Source: Taudactylus pleione
Lineage: Eukaryota > Chordata > Amphibia > Anura > Myobatrachidae
Assembly (NCBI GenBank): GCA_031769625.1
Contig: JAUIMM010000698.1
Span: forward strand, 1,583,501 to 1,647,500
Direction of reading: 5' to 3'
DNA: 64,000 bases
Shown: in pieces, positions 18,820 through 31,747 of the stretch
Layout of the letters: each line of letters starts with the position of its first letter
How positions within the stretch are numbered: the first letter of the stretch is position 1
Position numbers and translations under genes: made by a program
The notes under the pieces: model-generated
Seen by the model: only the letters and a program-made list of their open reading frames with translations
Database searches by the model: none
What the model was told of the DNA's origin: nothing

Positions 18820-20241
18820 TAAATTACTGTCAAATGTTAACGGGCTTAATTCCCCCAGGAAACGTACTGTAGTATTGAATGTCTGTAGGAGGGAGAAGGC
18901 TGACATAGTTTTTCTTCAGGAGACCCATTTCAGTTCCCTTTATAATTTACCAGTGCCCCCTTTGACCTCTTCTGGTGGACCCGGGGGAGTGCACTCATAT
19001 TTGTCTACTATTCACCTGCGTTGTGTATCAGACTCCCAACTTTTGGTTCTTAATGAGGACATCTCAGTAGAGGAGACGACTGCTGGCATTAAATCTATGC
19101 GAACCTCAGCTGCCCCGGGCCCAGATGGCTTTACAGCTCAGTATTATAAAACTTTTGTGAGCATCATTGCCCCCCCTCACATACCTCTTTAATAGTGTAT
19201 TGGAGGGCGCGTCCTTCATACCTGCTTTCACACAAGCGAACATTGTTCTAATCCCGAAACCGGATAGAGACCCCACACAGTGCTCCAACTATAGACCCAT
19301 TTCACTGCTGAACGTAGATCTTAAGATTTACACTAAAATTCTAGCTAACCGTTTGGCCCCCCTTCTTACACACCTGATATGCCCGGACCTGGTGGGCTTT
19401 ATACCAGGCCGCCAAGCATCAGACAATACCAGAAGGGCTGTAGATTTGATCCACTCCATTCACAGGCAGAAATTGCAATCTCTGCTTTTAGTTTTGGATG
19501 CCGAGAAGGCTTTTGACCGTATTTCATGGTCCTTTGCCTTCGGAGTTCTCCAAAGGATGGGAATGGTCGAGAAATTCTTAGATGGAGTTTCAGCTCTATA
19601 GAGATCCCCCACAGCCACAGTCTCTGCTAACGGCATTTCCTCATCCTCCTTTGGATCTCCAATGGGACCAGGCAAGGATGACCACTTTCCCCCTTGCTTT
19701 TTGCTCTAGTTATGGAGCCCCTGGCAGCAAGGATTCGCAGCAACTCTGACATTTCTGTAATAAAGACAGGCCCTTCAGAGCATAAGATTGCATTGTAAGT
19801 GGATGATGTAATGATATCCTTAGGAAATCCAGCTCAATTTTTGCGCCCTCTCCTCTCTGAAATTGAACTTTATGCTTTATTCTGATTACTCCAGTTATAA
19901 AATCAACACTAGTAAAACAGGGGTGCTTGGCTTCTATATCCCTGGGCCAACCAAACTCTCCTTGGAGGTATCTTTCCCATTTAAATGGCATAAATGGAAA
20001 ATTAAATATTTAGGCATTTTTTTAACACATTACCACCATCAGCTTTTCCAAGCTAATTTCCCCTGCATCTTAGATCAAATTAAGTCTGACTTAAATTAAT
20101 GGTCCAGCTATTTCATCTCTTGGATTAGCAGAGTGAATTCGGTGAAGATGAGTGTACTCCCTTGGCTCCTCTACCTTTTTCAGACCCTCGTATGTTTTTA
20201 AATTCCTACAGTTTTCTACTACAAGATTTGTTTGGACAAAC
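18820..20241 (+). pseudogene. L1 ORF2, endonuclease start and reverse transcriptase (5' half)
   Basis: Begins in the endonuclease N-terminus (NVNGLNSP-type start, KADIVFLQETHF). It then jumps within a few dozen codons to the RT region (EETTAGIKSMRTSAAPGPDG), so most of the endonuclease and the linker are deleted. RT blocks follow: ANIVLIPKPDRDP, CSNYRPISLLNVDLKIYTKI, VGFIPGRQASDNTRRA, VLDAEKAFDRISW. The catalytic Y/FADD position reads as stop-V-D-D near 19798. Multiple stops and frame changes are present. The frame is interrupted at 20241 by the provirus and resumes at 32751. Confidence 0.88.
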
Positions 20242-21000
20242 TATGAATACTTAATGATCTATACACCCTAAATGTCACTATTTAGCGTTATAACTCGCAC
20301 AAGAAATAATTGCTTTCCAGACTTGGATTGTGGATCCAAAGCACTAAAAGATATTATTTACCAAAAAGCAGATAGTTACACGCTGTGATCTAAATACAAT
20401 TAGCGCAAACAAATTATACAATCACAAGGTACAGTCGAATACATACATTTCAATGCCTAACTCTCTATGATCCATAATTTGCAGACGCATGTTGCGATTT
20501 CCTCTCCGATGGAACCGGAAATCTGCAAATAAACAGTGGTTCAGAATGGCACCAAACACGGTCTGCTTATCATGTACTAAACCTGAGATCTTAAATACAG
20601 TCGCTTTATTACATAATAAATAAGGAATAAAACCTTGGATATTAACCTTAATGCTAGGGAACCTTCCTATGTAAGTGTGTAAGTGTAAGGATATTAAGAA
20701 AAGATGATAGTTAGCGTTGTGCGTCTACCTGTTTGTGGAGTACACTGTGGTACATGTTTTGCAGGATTGTTCATATTATATGTTTTAGTAAATGTATGTA
20801 TTTATATAATGAGGACTTTTAACATTGTTCTATTGCGTGGGAATCGCACAACGCAAAATAATAACATTGCCGTATGTGAGATTTGCTAAAAGGGCGTTGG
20901 GTGGCCATTCGCAAAATGGTGTCTTGTTGCCATTCGCAAAATGGTGTCGTGCAGATTTGAATTTTAACAGATTGTCTCTACCAATTATCCAGCTTCGACA
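20242..21000 (-). repeat. 3' LTR of the provirus (left copy)
   Basis: On the minus strand it starts TGTCGAAG and ends TATTCATA, 759 bp. It matches the right copy throughout but lacks about 270 bp present there and keeps about 60 bp lost there. On the minus strand it carries a TATA box (ATTATATAAA, 20801-20810) and an AATAAA signal (20605-20610). Confidence 0.9.
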
Positions 21001-21013
21001 GTCCACCCTTTGA
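21001..21013 (-). promoter_or_regulatory. Polypurine tract of the provirus
   Basis: The minus strand reads TCAAAGGGTGGAC directly before the 3' LTR start TGTCGAAG. This is the expected plus-strand primer position. Confidence 0.7.
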
Positions 21014-21414
21014 TAGCCAACAACATACTATCACACTCTGATTTTAAAATTTAATTTAGGCTTACACTATGACATATTATTTAATGTTATATTATGGGAT
21101 GGCACAAGGTGGTTCTTAAACCATCAATAATGTGTCTCTGGGAGGGACATAAAACTACCCTTATACGCACACCGTGGATCTTGGGAGATCATGGGAAAGA
21201 TGTGTGGATGCATCTAACCTATAAAGGAAGTCTTGAAGGGGATAGGGACTTACATCATTTAAGATGTTTAAAATAACATTTCATTATACATTTCATGCAT
21301 GTCTAAATCTATACATCATCTGATGGTACATTCTAGTTCAGGGTTGTAGTGCAGTCCTTCATTTACCTTAGTATTCATATTGTTACTACTAACCACCATC
21401 ATAATTTCATTCCT

Positions 21415-23972
21415 TCAATTTACCTTATCTTTACATTTTCCACATTTCAACACAGGAGGAACACATTTGACACATAAGCCAATTACTATGACGACAACCA
21501 ATATGAGGATCAGTTGTTTACCTATGCTAGCAACTATTTCCTGGACCCACTCTCCTAGACCAGAGAACCATTTCATTGGGTTTAACCATGAAACCCATTC
21601 TTCTACCCTCTCCTCTACTTCAGCCACTGAAGCATTATGGTTCTTCCGAAATTCCCATTTCAGCTGCAGAATTTCATCCATCTTCCAGTCTATTACCTCC
21701 TTGGGGTCACTAGTATTATTTGTGACGTAAGTGCAACACTTTACACCAAATTCGGTGGCCAAAGTTACACAATACCCTCCAGTGACAGCTATTAAATAAT
21801 TTCACACTAGCCTATGTTGCACCAGTTCTTTCTTGTAGGCCTGTAACTCCTTACCTGTGTACCTGAACGTGTCATCATACATCTCTGTGATATTAAGTAG
21901 AAAAAGGAGGGGGGTTTAACCCCCCCTTGTTCCTCAGCACACTGAATAATACTTGTAAAAATATATGAAGACTATATGGTCATAGAAATTCAGAGATATT
22001 GGTTGCATGCATTTGCAAATACATGGGAAGCTGCTAGGCCACGTCACGGCTTCTCTGTTAATAGCAGTCCCTAACACTAAGGGGTTCACTTCCGGGGTGC
22101 AGTGCACCCCGAAAAACATCCAGCCCAGGGCATCACACGAAAAATGGAAAAAGAGTGACAGTGCAGTGTAAAGTATAGATGTGTAAGACTAATTAATAAG
22201 TGTTGAAAAAATGGGGTTAAAATATATGTGAAATATTACATGAATAAAATACAAACATAACAGGTGATGTGAAAAGCAACTATGTTGAGTGGTGATGCCC
22301 TGAGGAGGCCCAGCCAGACCAGCCCGGGGGCCCTACGCCCAAACGCTCACCCCAAATGTAATATATAATATACTGCACCCTGGACGTGAACCCCTTAGTG
22401 TTAGGGACTGCTAGTAACAGAGAAGCCATGACGTGGCCTAGCAGCTTCCCATGTATTTGCAAATGCATGCAACCAATATCTCTGAATTTCTATGACCATA
22501 TAGTCTTCATATATTGTTGCAAGTATTATTCAGTGTTCTGAGGAACAATAGGGGGTTAAACTCCCCTCCTTTTTCTACTTAATATCACCAAGATGTATGA
22601 TGACACGTTTAGGTACACAGGTAAGGAGTTAAAGGTTACAGGCCCTCCTTTTTCTACTTAGTATGACCCCTCCCTTTCATGCACCTGATTAGTACTGCTA
22701 GATTGATTGAGCAGCTGCCATTTTTGTTTGTTTATCTCAGTGATATTATCTATTAATTTAGCAAGATCTTGGATATATCTAAAATTTAGTGTACCCCAAG
22801 CGATCCTGGTGCGATCCAATGCGACTAAAACTTGAAAGCCAGTTGTTTCGCTAATCAATTGTGTGGCTTTATGTACATCACCAGGTATCATATGTCTTTT
22901 GTCTCTATGTTCATACTGTGTGTGAAGATATGGTGATGGTGTGTTTTTATGAATACCAAGCATTTCACCATGTGTAAGGGTCATAACCTCTGGGAGTACT
23001 CTTCCCAGATAACACAAACCTTCGGAACTTGGAGAGAGCCACTTATACGCTTTCCTTCCACATATAAAATATACATCATAGGAGAGAACATAAGGAATAG
23101 AATGCATCATGATCATCCAACACATTTCCCTAACAAATGATCCTATCTCAGGTTCTCCCATCTGGCTAACACAAGTTTCTGGTTGTATAACCCTGGCACA
23201 GTACCATTTCTTTGGTGTCACTTAGTGTGTACCGATACCGGAAGAGTCTCCCATTTATCCTAATTGTGCATAACAGTTCAAAATGTATAGGCTCATAATC
23301 AGCTCTTAGTGAGAAGGTCATTGTCTGGTTATTCCCAGTCACCTCCCAACTTCCTGGTTCATTGAAGTTGGTGATGTTCAAACATAAAACTGATTTATCT
23401 ACTTGGTACTGGTGGAATTTAAAATGAGGTGGTTTGGTGTTAAGAAATTTTCCATCCAGCGTCTTCCCTTGTTGCAGTTCTAAGACCTCAGAGACATTTA
23501 ATGGAAATGGCACTAACCCTACATTATGCTGTCCCTGAGGCACATGAGAACACACCCAACAGTCAGTCTGGTTTAAAACTTTGCCCACCATAGAATGATA
23601 ATCCTCTAAAGGATACCCAACCCAATACTGGTTATACTTAGGTTGGCACTGCTGGATGCAATTCTCATAAACTAAGGACCCACAAAACTCACAAATACAA
23701 TAATCCTCAGACGATAGACCTTCACACTGTCTCTGAGTTTCCAAAATAACAGATCTCTTAACAATTACTGTACTGGGTTTGGTCAGATAGTGCCCTTGTG
23801 ACTGTATTGTTCCTTCTTCCAACTCCACTCCATTGATATCACCAACAGCTCCCCTCTCTGTCCTCTGTCCTCCATCACAGAAACCAGAGATCCCGAAACA
23901 ACCCAGGATAATGAGAACTCTGTGAGAAAACACAAAGATAACCACAGCAGACCACTCCATTGCTGAAAACAA
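21415..23972 (-). pseudogene. env: Retroviral env (SU and TM), broken
   Basis: The SU part starts at 23972 with a hydrophobic signal-like N-terminus and contains a CWVC motif (a CXXC motif, as in gammaretroviral SU). The frame shifts in the 23166-23221 overlap and continues to 22658, including a basic RDKR cleavage-like site. After an inverted duplication (21836-22647), the TM part resumes near 21890, has one in-frame stop, then a cysteine cluster of the form C-X10-CC around EFGVKCC. A membrane-proximal W-rich stretch, a hydrophobic anchor (LILILVVVIVIGLCV) and a short tail ending at 21415 follow. Not functional as it stands. Confidence 0.85.
21836..22647. repeat. Inverted duplication inside the provirus env
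   Basis: The arm at about 21836-22106 is the inverted, roughly 90% similar copy of about 22371-22647. Shared landmarks are ttacctgtgtacct, gtgtcatcatacat, ttaagtagaaaaaggagggg, catgggaagctgctaggcca and cagtccctaacactaagggg. The arms include env coding sequence, so this is a local inverted duplication and not a simple insertion. The roughly 260-bp centre has no recognised content. Confidence 0.85.
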
Positions 23973-24410
23973 TGATCTACAAATTTCTTTAGCTCAGGTA
24001 TTTCACTGTAACTTTAACCCTCCCGGAACAGACTCGCAATTGACAGGTCTACGTTATCTGCCTCGATTCCGCTCTGTCTCTCCACCGGTTGGTTGACCTT
24101 CTTACAGTGAGTGGAATGGACCCAGGTATCTCTCTCTGCCACTTTCAAGGATGTTGTACTTGTCAGCAACACCTGATACAGACCTTCCCACCAATCTGTC
24201 AAACAACCTGAATGCAAGAAATTTCTGATCATAACAAATTCTCCAGGTTCAACATCATGACAGTTTGTTTCAAGCTTATCATGTGACAACAATTTCAGTT
24301 GCTGCTTTAATTGTTTACTCATTGTTATAAGATACCTTACAGTAATCTCGTTGTTACTTTTCAAATCTTCCTGTGGACTTATACTAAAATGAGGTTGTCT
24401 ACCAAACAGT

Positions 24411-24963
24411 GGGCCTGATTCAGAGCCAGACACTTTGACAGAGAGTGCTCGCTCTGAATCAGGGCCGGCCTTCTGTTTTTTTAGAGCGGCCTCCTGGCCG
24501 CTCGCATAGCTGTGGGTGACCACCCACAGCTATAGCGAGCGGCCAGGAAGATGGTCGCGATGGTCAAGACCATCGCGACCATGAGGCTTGCGACAATACC
24601 CTTGTGGTAGGGTCTCATTGCCGCAAGCCCTAGAGTGCTTTCGGCTCTAACAGAGCCGAAAGCACTCCCACTGACACCACTTGTGATGTCAGTGGGGCTG
24701 GCCCCAGACGGTAGGTGTTCCCATGGGAACGCCTCCATCTGGGCAGCCACAACCCCGGCCTGCCCACCAAAGGGGGCGTGCTGTGACTCAACATCGACAG
24801 CACGCCCCCTTTGGTATGAGACCCGGAGCGACGGTTTGCCCATCGCTATCCGGGTCTCGCGCATGTGCATGACGGAGGCGGCTCCATCGTGCACATGCGC
24901 ACTGGGCCACCATCGACCCACTTGCGAGTGCATAGCGCTCGCGAGTGGTTCTGAATCAGGCCC
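24411..24963. mobile_element. MITE, GGGCCTGATTCAGA family, short subfamily, in provirus integrase
   Basis: Ends GGGCCTGATTCAGAGCC and GGTTCTGAATCAGGCCC, target duplication AGT at 24408-24410 and 24964-24966. It carries an internal inverted TCTGAATCAGGG near the left end, a gagaccc/gggtctc pair and gtgatgtcagtgg. It separates the integrase core from its C-terminal region, which proves it is younger than the provirus. Confidence 0.92.
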
Positions 24964-26846
24964 AGTAATTCAAAAGGGGACAGATTGAGAGCGGGGTCTA
25001 GGAGTTATCCTGATACTGTGGAGGACAAATGGTAGTGCGTCTGGCCACCCCAGTCCAGTTTCTGCCATGATCTTACTTAATTTATTTTTAATAATACCGT
25101 TCATCCTCTCCACCTTGGCGCTGGCTTGCGGTCGGTAAGGGGTGTGAAGTCTGCTATTAATACCCATCAATTTACACATGTTTTGGAAGACATCACCTGT
25201 GAAATGAGTACCCCTATCACTTTCGATAATTCTAGGGATACCTTATCTGCATACAAACTCTTGTACTATTTTCTTAGCAGTAAACGCAGCAGTATTAGTG
25301 GCAGCTGGGTATGCCTCAACCCAATAAAAAAACACATCAGTGCACACTAATACATACTTGAGATTCCTGCAGGGTGGTAATTGGATGAAATCAATTTGTA
25401 TTACCTGAAAAGGTCCGTCAGTCGGAAGAATGTGGGATGGCTCGGTAGGGATTGTTTTCCCAATGTTTTTCCTCAAGCAGGTCAAACAGGACATTGCTCT
25501 CTTTTCCGCACACCAGTATGGTCTCACCAACTTGCACATACCTTGCTTTCCCAAGTGAGTCAGACCATGCGCTGCCTCAGCCAGGCTTGGGTAGTACGCC
25601 TTGGGAGCCACTGGCTTACCTTGTCCATTTCTCCAGAGTCCAGAGGACTCTTGCCCACATCCCTTGGACGTCCAGACTGCCTTTTCCTGAATGGAACACA
25701 AATTTTGCATCTCAATTAATTCTGCATATCAATCGTTTGAAACATCATTTGGTTAATTGGCATATTCATTTTTAAACCTGCTGCCCATTTGGCAGTTTCG
25801 TCTGCCCTGTTGTTGCCCAGTGACACCGGATCATCTTCACATGTATGGGCTTTACACTTAATTATGGCTACTGCCTTTGGCAATTGGAATCGCTGTCAGT
25901 AGTCCTTTTATATGTCTGGAATGTGCGACTGGTGTGCCTGCTGCTGTCATAAAATTTCTCAGGAGCCATAGAGTACCAAAATCTTGTACCTAGAGTCAGT
26001 GTAGATATTAGCAGATTTGTCTTTTGCTAATTCACATGCTCTTCTTAGTGACACCAGATCCGCCACTTGGGCCGATCGAGGTGGACCAAGTGGTTCGGCT
26101 TCTATGATGTCTTCGTCATTTACCACAGCATAACCTGTACATAACTCTCCAGTGTCAGTCTGTCTATGACAACTCCCATCCATGTAAAATGTCACATCTA
26201 CATTTTCTAAAGGTGTATCCCGTATGTCAGGTCCTGCAGTAAAGGTCTGATTCAGATATTCCATACAATCAACATACCTGCAGAACTCACCTTTCGCCAG
26301 CGACTCACCTCTCTCCACCCTTTGTGCATCCTGAGGCACATATGGTAAATACATATGGTAAATACATTAAATACATATGGTAAATAACGTACTGCACCGC
26401 TTAATGGTGATGTTTGCAGGTGCTATTGGGGCTAGTTCCCATTTTGTGAACCCAGCTGAGGAAACATGTCTGGTTTGGGCAGTATTCAGCAAAGCAGATA
26501 CAGCATGGGGAGTATAGACAATCATATAATGGCCTAATACCACATCCACACTCTTACTGATCAATAGAGCAGTTGTTGCTACACTTCTTAAACACATTGG
26601 GAGTAATCTTGCCACAGTGTCCATTTGTGCACTGTAGTATGCTACGGACCTACTGGCATCACCATGTTTTTGTGTGAGGACACCTGCTGCACAACCATTA
26701 GCTTCCGAACAGTACAAATCAAAAGGTTTTTCATAATCAGTTATTCCCAATGCAGGTGCTCTTGTCAGACTATCCTTAAGGTTAAGGAAAGCCTGCTCTA
26801 TTTCCTCTGTGTGTAGGACACGATTGGGCTTTGAGGAAGAGACTAA

Positions 26847-27356
26847 GGACCTCATTCAGAGTCGGTCGCGAGTGCCGATGCACTCATAACCTTCTCGATG
26901 GTTTGGCCTGTGCACGCGCAGTGGCCGCACTGCGCGTGCGCAAGCCCTGGATGCTCATTACCAAAAGGGTGGCTGTCGATATTGATCGACAGCTGCCCCC
27001 GTTTGGTAGGCGGGCCGTGGGGTGGTTTCCAAAATGGAGGCGTTCCTTTACGAATGCCTATTGTTTTGTGGGTGGCTCCACTGACATCAGTGATGTCAGT
27101 GGGGAGCTTCCTGCTCCATCAGAGCAGAAAGCTCCCTGGGGCTTATGAGTGCCCAGACCCTACCCTAGGGTCTGGTCGTAAGCCCCGATGGTCGCGATGG
27201 TGATCACCATCGCGACCATCAACCTGGTCGGTCGTTAAGCTGTGGGTGGTAACCCACAGCTTAACAATCAACAAGGAGGTGGCCATTCAGGATGCAAGCG
27301 GCCGCCCTGATTCTGTGCGACCGCTTGCAACTAATGACCGCCTCTGAATGAGGTCC
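26847..27356. mobile_element. MITE, same family, in provirus RT/RNase H
   Basis: Ends GGACCTCATTCAGAG and CTCTGAATGAGGTCC, target duplication TAA at 26844-26846 and 27357-27359. The interior matches the 24411 copy (gatgtcagtgg arms, gatggtcgcgatggt). It divides the pol connection region. Confidence 0.92.
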
Positions 27357-28695
27357 TAAGTCCTGTAATAGCAAGGCCATAATAGAAAAACCTTGGATCC
27401 ACATTCTGCAGAAACCACACATTCCCAAGAAGGTACGAATTTGCTGTTGGTTACATGACAGTGTCATGGTCTGTATGGCCTGGATTCTGTCAGTGGTCAG
27501 ATGATGTAACCCCTGGGTTAGGCAATGTCCCAAGTATTTAACTCTGGACTGGCATGGCTGTAGTTTGTCCTTAGCAACCTTGTGTCCTATTTGCGAGAGA
27601 CAATGCAATAAAAGTTTAGTACCATTTAAACATGACATAAACTAATCAGAACACAACAATAAACATCCACATATTGTATTAGAACAGATCCATTGGCAGG
27701 TTGAAAAGATTGTAAACAGTCATGTAAGGCCTGGGAGAAGATACTGGGGCTGTCTATGAAGCCCTGGGGCAATCGTGTCCATGTGTATGGTACCCCCCTC
27801 TATGTAAATGCAAATAGGTACTGACATTCAGGATGGAGAGTGACAGAGAAGAAAGCAGAACAGAGGTCAATGACAGTAAAATGGGTTGCATTTGGTGGGA
27901 TCTGCATTAGAATGACAGCTGGATTCGGCATTGGCTCTCTACTACCTTTTTAACCCCTCTAAGGTCTTGTACCAGCCTATAACCCCTCCCACCACTTTTT
28001 TCACAGGAAAGATGGTGCTGTTGGCTACACTCGCTGTACGGACTAAAATTCCCTGTTGTAATAACCACTCAATTATGGGATAAACCCCTATCTCTACCTC
28101 CTGTTTTAACGGGTACTGGGGAATTTTTTTAGCTTGCCTACCACTTTTTAGATTTACCATTATGGGAGTTACGTTTGCCATCAATCCAGTGTTCTGTCCA
28201 TCTTTGGTCCAGAGGGACCCCGGTATCTGAGATAACATTTGTTCTACTTGAGATGGATTTTTATCTGAAACAGTAGAGTGAAACATTAACCTTTGGGGAG
28301 TGTCCAGTATATCCCTCACCTTGTGCGCAACTCTCTCTGGGATATCTAGAAATATACCATCAGGGGTACAATAAATGTCACATCCTATTTTACATAACAA
28401 ATCCCTTCCCAGTAGGTTAGTAGGGGCCGCTGCTGCCAGGAGAAAGGCGTGCCTGGTATGCAATGGGCCAATAGTAACCTCTGCAGATTTGGTTAAAGGA
28501 TAATGTTACACCCATTGCTGGTACTGTCTTGCTGGTCACCTGTAAATTAGATGGAGATTTTATCACTGATCTGGTCGCCCCTGTGTCTACAAGAAAAGAC
28601 TGTTTAGTACCAGCTACACCAATTAACATTACAGGTTCTTCTCTAACATCCCCAGTTAACCTGACTGACCGTAGACTACAGGTGTGACCTGACCC

Positions 28696-30489
28696 CTAGA
28701 GCTGACTATCTTCTTCCAGCAAAGCATTCACTGCTGCGACGTGAGCAGGTGATGGCTGAAATTGTCCTGACTGTTGTGGTTGCCCCTTCTGTGGATATGA
28801 CGGTGTTCCCTGGTTTGGTGTTTCCCACTTCTTAGTCTTACATAACTTACTTATATGGCCCTCCTGGTTACACCTATAACACCTTCGTAGTTGACGTGTT
28901 GTGAAAGGTTGTTGTTGTGTGGGTTGGGGAATGAGGAAAGATTGTGGTTGTGTATAGGGATAAGGGTTTGGAGATTGTATGGGATGAGTATATTGTGGCT
29001 GAGTGTGGTAAGAGTGCTGCGGTGTTATTTGCATTCCTTCCAGAGCTTGGATACTAACAGCCATTAGTTTCTCGCTCTGCATTTCTCTCTTCCTCAAGAT
29101 GTTTTTGTCATGTTCAATTGTAGATTCCCTGAGTGTGTCCACTGTAACTCCCCTCCACCCAAGAAGTGAGGTCTGAACCCTGGCTTTTAGAGTGTCCTTA
29201 AGACCATCCATAAGCACTGTGATTGTCATTTCCCTGTGATGGGTTTTGTATTTTATGTTCTCTATACCTGTGTATTGGGTAATAGTCTGCAGCGCTCTGG
29301 TAAAATAATCACTCTCTTTCTGCTTAATCGTGAAGATTTTACTCCAGTTAACAATTAAAGGGAAAAATACAGCCAATTGGTTAATAATGTGGGTTATATT
29401 GTCCTGATTACCTGCATCAGTTATGGGACTATCTCCATCCAATACATAGGCCGTGATAAACTTTTTCACGTCGATATTGTGTGGAAGACATGCCCGTAAT
29501 ACCACTCGCCAATCTTTATTGGTTGGCTCATGAGCATTACCTAAATTCTTTACAAATCTCTGGCAGTTTGCTAGTTCTTTCCTAGGGTCAGGGAAATCTG
29601 TTATTATGGAATGTAGTTCTGCTCTCGTCCATGGACAATGCATCACTTCATCCCTTGTGGCTACTACACCATGCGCGTCCGGATTCCCATTGGGAACCGT
29701 TATTGTCCGGATGGGATGGATGCCTTCCATAATGCTACCTTTGGCCTGATTACCTAGTTGAGGGTTCAGCCTACTGCTACTACGTATGGTATTAGTAATC
29801 TCCGCTACTGTTAAAGCAGGTGTTAATACTTCCTGTATGGGTGGGGATACCTCCATTTCTGGTACTAGCAGGGCAGCTACCTGTGCTTGCTGTGGTGGTA
29901 CATTTAACATTTGTGCAACATGGGAGAGAGCAGACATCACAACAGGTTCATCATCTACATCATAAACATGTTCCTTATAGTTACTTAGAAGAGGGTACAA
30001 ATTACTTGTTACATTTTTATGAGTTTTTAGATCGACTGTACCTACACCCCCATCCGCATAGGACGGTGGTGGTGCGTGTGCACTACTCATATTACCGTGC
30101 GTGCGCGCTACTTTGCTGTGCACACTCAATGCTATTTGTGTGCGCGTTCCCTTGCGTTGTGCACGAGATGCTAGTTTGCGTCGCGTGCACACTGCTAAGC
30201 CACATGTTCCCCTTGTGCTGCCACAACTTCAAGCAATCATTAAACTTTACTCTTTCTTCAGAGACTTCACTAAACATATACTGTCTCTGATATTGTTCAG
30301 AATCTCCAAATCAAAGCTACCAATCTTAGGAAAAGGTGTTCTACATTTCTTGGTCATTTTGACCCATATGTCGCAATATGCTGTAGTGTATGCACCATAC
30401 TTTTTAAACATAACATACCTGGCAGATCCTAAAGGCCCTTCCATCTGCAGCACATCATTGACCATTACTAGAGATGGCTTTGCACCCAT
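28696..30489 (-). pseudogene. gag: Retroviral gag, frameshifted
   Basis: The likely start is the ATG at 30489, where the frame begins MGAKPS: a glycine at position 2 fits myristoylation. This matrix frame runs to 30247. A different frame (from 30192 to 28696, 498 codons) carries the rest: PPPSYADGG (a PPxY late-domain motif), a capsid-like region (PWTRAELHSIITDFPDPRK, CLPHNIDVKKFITAY) and a single CCHC knuckle, CYRCNQEGHISKLC, near the C-terminus. One or more frameshifts lie between 30192 and 30260. It ends just before the protease frame, as in gammaretroviruses. Confidence 0.9.
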
Positions 30490-31747
30490 CTGGGAAAACA
30501 CTTAGCAATTTCTAGAGAATTTCGACTGGTGAACAATTTTCAGTAAGTAACGTTCACTCACTCCCTCCCGTTATACCCAGCTAACCCACCTGGCATTACA
30601 GTCGGCCTTTTATAGATATAATTGTGAACAGCGCTCAGAGGAACAGAATGAAATAGTAAGGGAGCAGCTTAATACTGGAGACGTCCTATCTCCAAAAATA
30701 GTATATAGAAGAAAAGTATTGTATTATGCGCTCACCTATCTATAGAAGATAAGATTAACAGTGTTGTGGTATTACTCTCTATAAAAAATGAAATTAAATT
30801 GGATATATAAAAAGAAATATCGTGTTTTTATTCTGGGAGACACAAAGCTACAATATCTATAGTAGCTGTAAAAGTTCTGAATATGAATGGTTATATGGGA
30901 AAATTAGAGACTCCTTTAGGGTGTCTCTATCCATAGTGTCCAATAAACAAACTACGTCTCCTCTATAACATCAAGTCCAGCAGTGGAATATGGGTGATAG
31001 GTGTGTCCTTTTAGGGGGTTACCTCCCGTAATTTACTACATCACCCTGTAGTTAGTATATAATAGTCAATGATGATGTAGGTATAAAAATTAAATGAAGT
31101 ACATTCTTCATCTAATTTTTCTGAAGGCATTGCCCAAGGAACCTAACTGATCAATGGACTTTTCGATTAATGGATGTTCAGACCAAGACACCCCTTAGTC
31201 TCTCGATAACCTAAACCACAATGTACCTGCTTTGTACACTGGCCCAGTAGTTCGTGCTGCCCAGTCGGGCACCTACCGAGTTTATACCGAGGTTTAACAG
31301 ACAGTAACCTCCACTTACACTTAGGCTTAACAGACAGTAGCCTCCACCATGCAATCACGTTTCAATTATACACTCCTTTTCTGTACAGAAAATAAAAACC
31401 TTTTTCCCTTAATATAGCATTATAATTCAGAGGTTTTAACAAGCAAACACGCTATACATACAATGACCGTTGAACACGTGGCAGCAATACAGGAAATATG
31501 CGTACACTATTGTGCGACTTTCCCTTTTATCACTAACCTTTATCAACAAAGGAAAACAAACTTTTTCCTTCCTTGTCCCTGGATTCTAATCAGCGTGCCT
31601 TGAACTCACACAATAACGGATAGCGGTATCTCAGCATCACATGGTAGCAGGTTTTTGATGGCATAATGCGTTCTTTCCTGCATATGGCGCCTCCACCCTT
31701 TGCTGAGAGATCGATAACAGTGTGTTACTATGTAAATTGGCAGCATG
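30490..31747 (-). other. Provirus leader between primer-binding site and gag
   Basis: About 1.25 kb without an open gene. It contains two copies of a short block with TAACAGACAGTA near 31297 and 31327. It probably holds the packaging signal, but nothing can be shown from sequence alone. Confidence 0.5.

Larger units (their letters stand above)
24014..28629 (-). pseudogene. pol: Retroviral pro-pol (protease, RT, RNase H, integrase), broken
   Basis: Read from right to left. Protease: FLVDTGATRSVI at about 28580 and GRDLLCKIG. RT: start with a QYPLKQE-type block and FPVKKV, and a catalytic box that reads QYVDVYC near 27665, so the second aspartate of the YVDD motif is replaced. Connection: RTFLGMCGFCRMW. 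RNase H: VTFYMDGSC and IYTDSRY. Integrase: HHCC finger (HGLTHLGKQG, CLTCLRKN), core QIDFIQLP, TPYRPQASAKVERMNG, and a C-terminal WEGLYQVLLTST-type module. The order is that of gammaretroviral pol. Several frameshifts occur, and two MITEs are inserted, in RT/RNase H and in integrase. Confidence 0.9.

Noticed and set aside
21415..23972. Domesticated (syncytin-like) env
   Set aside because: The frame has a shift, an inverted duplication and an in-frame stop; it cannot give a full Env.
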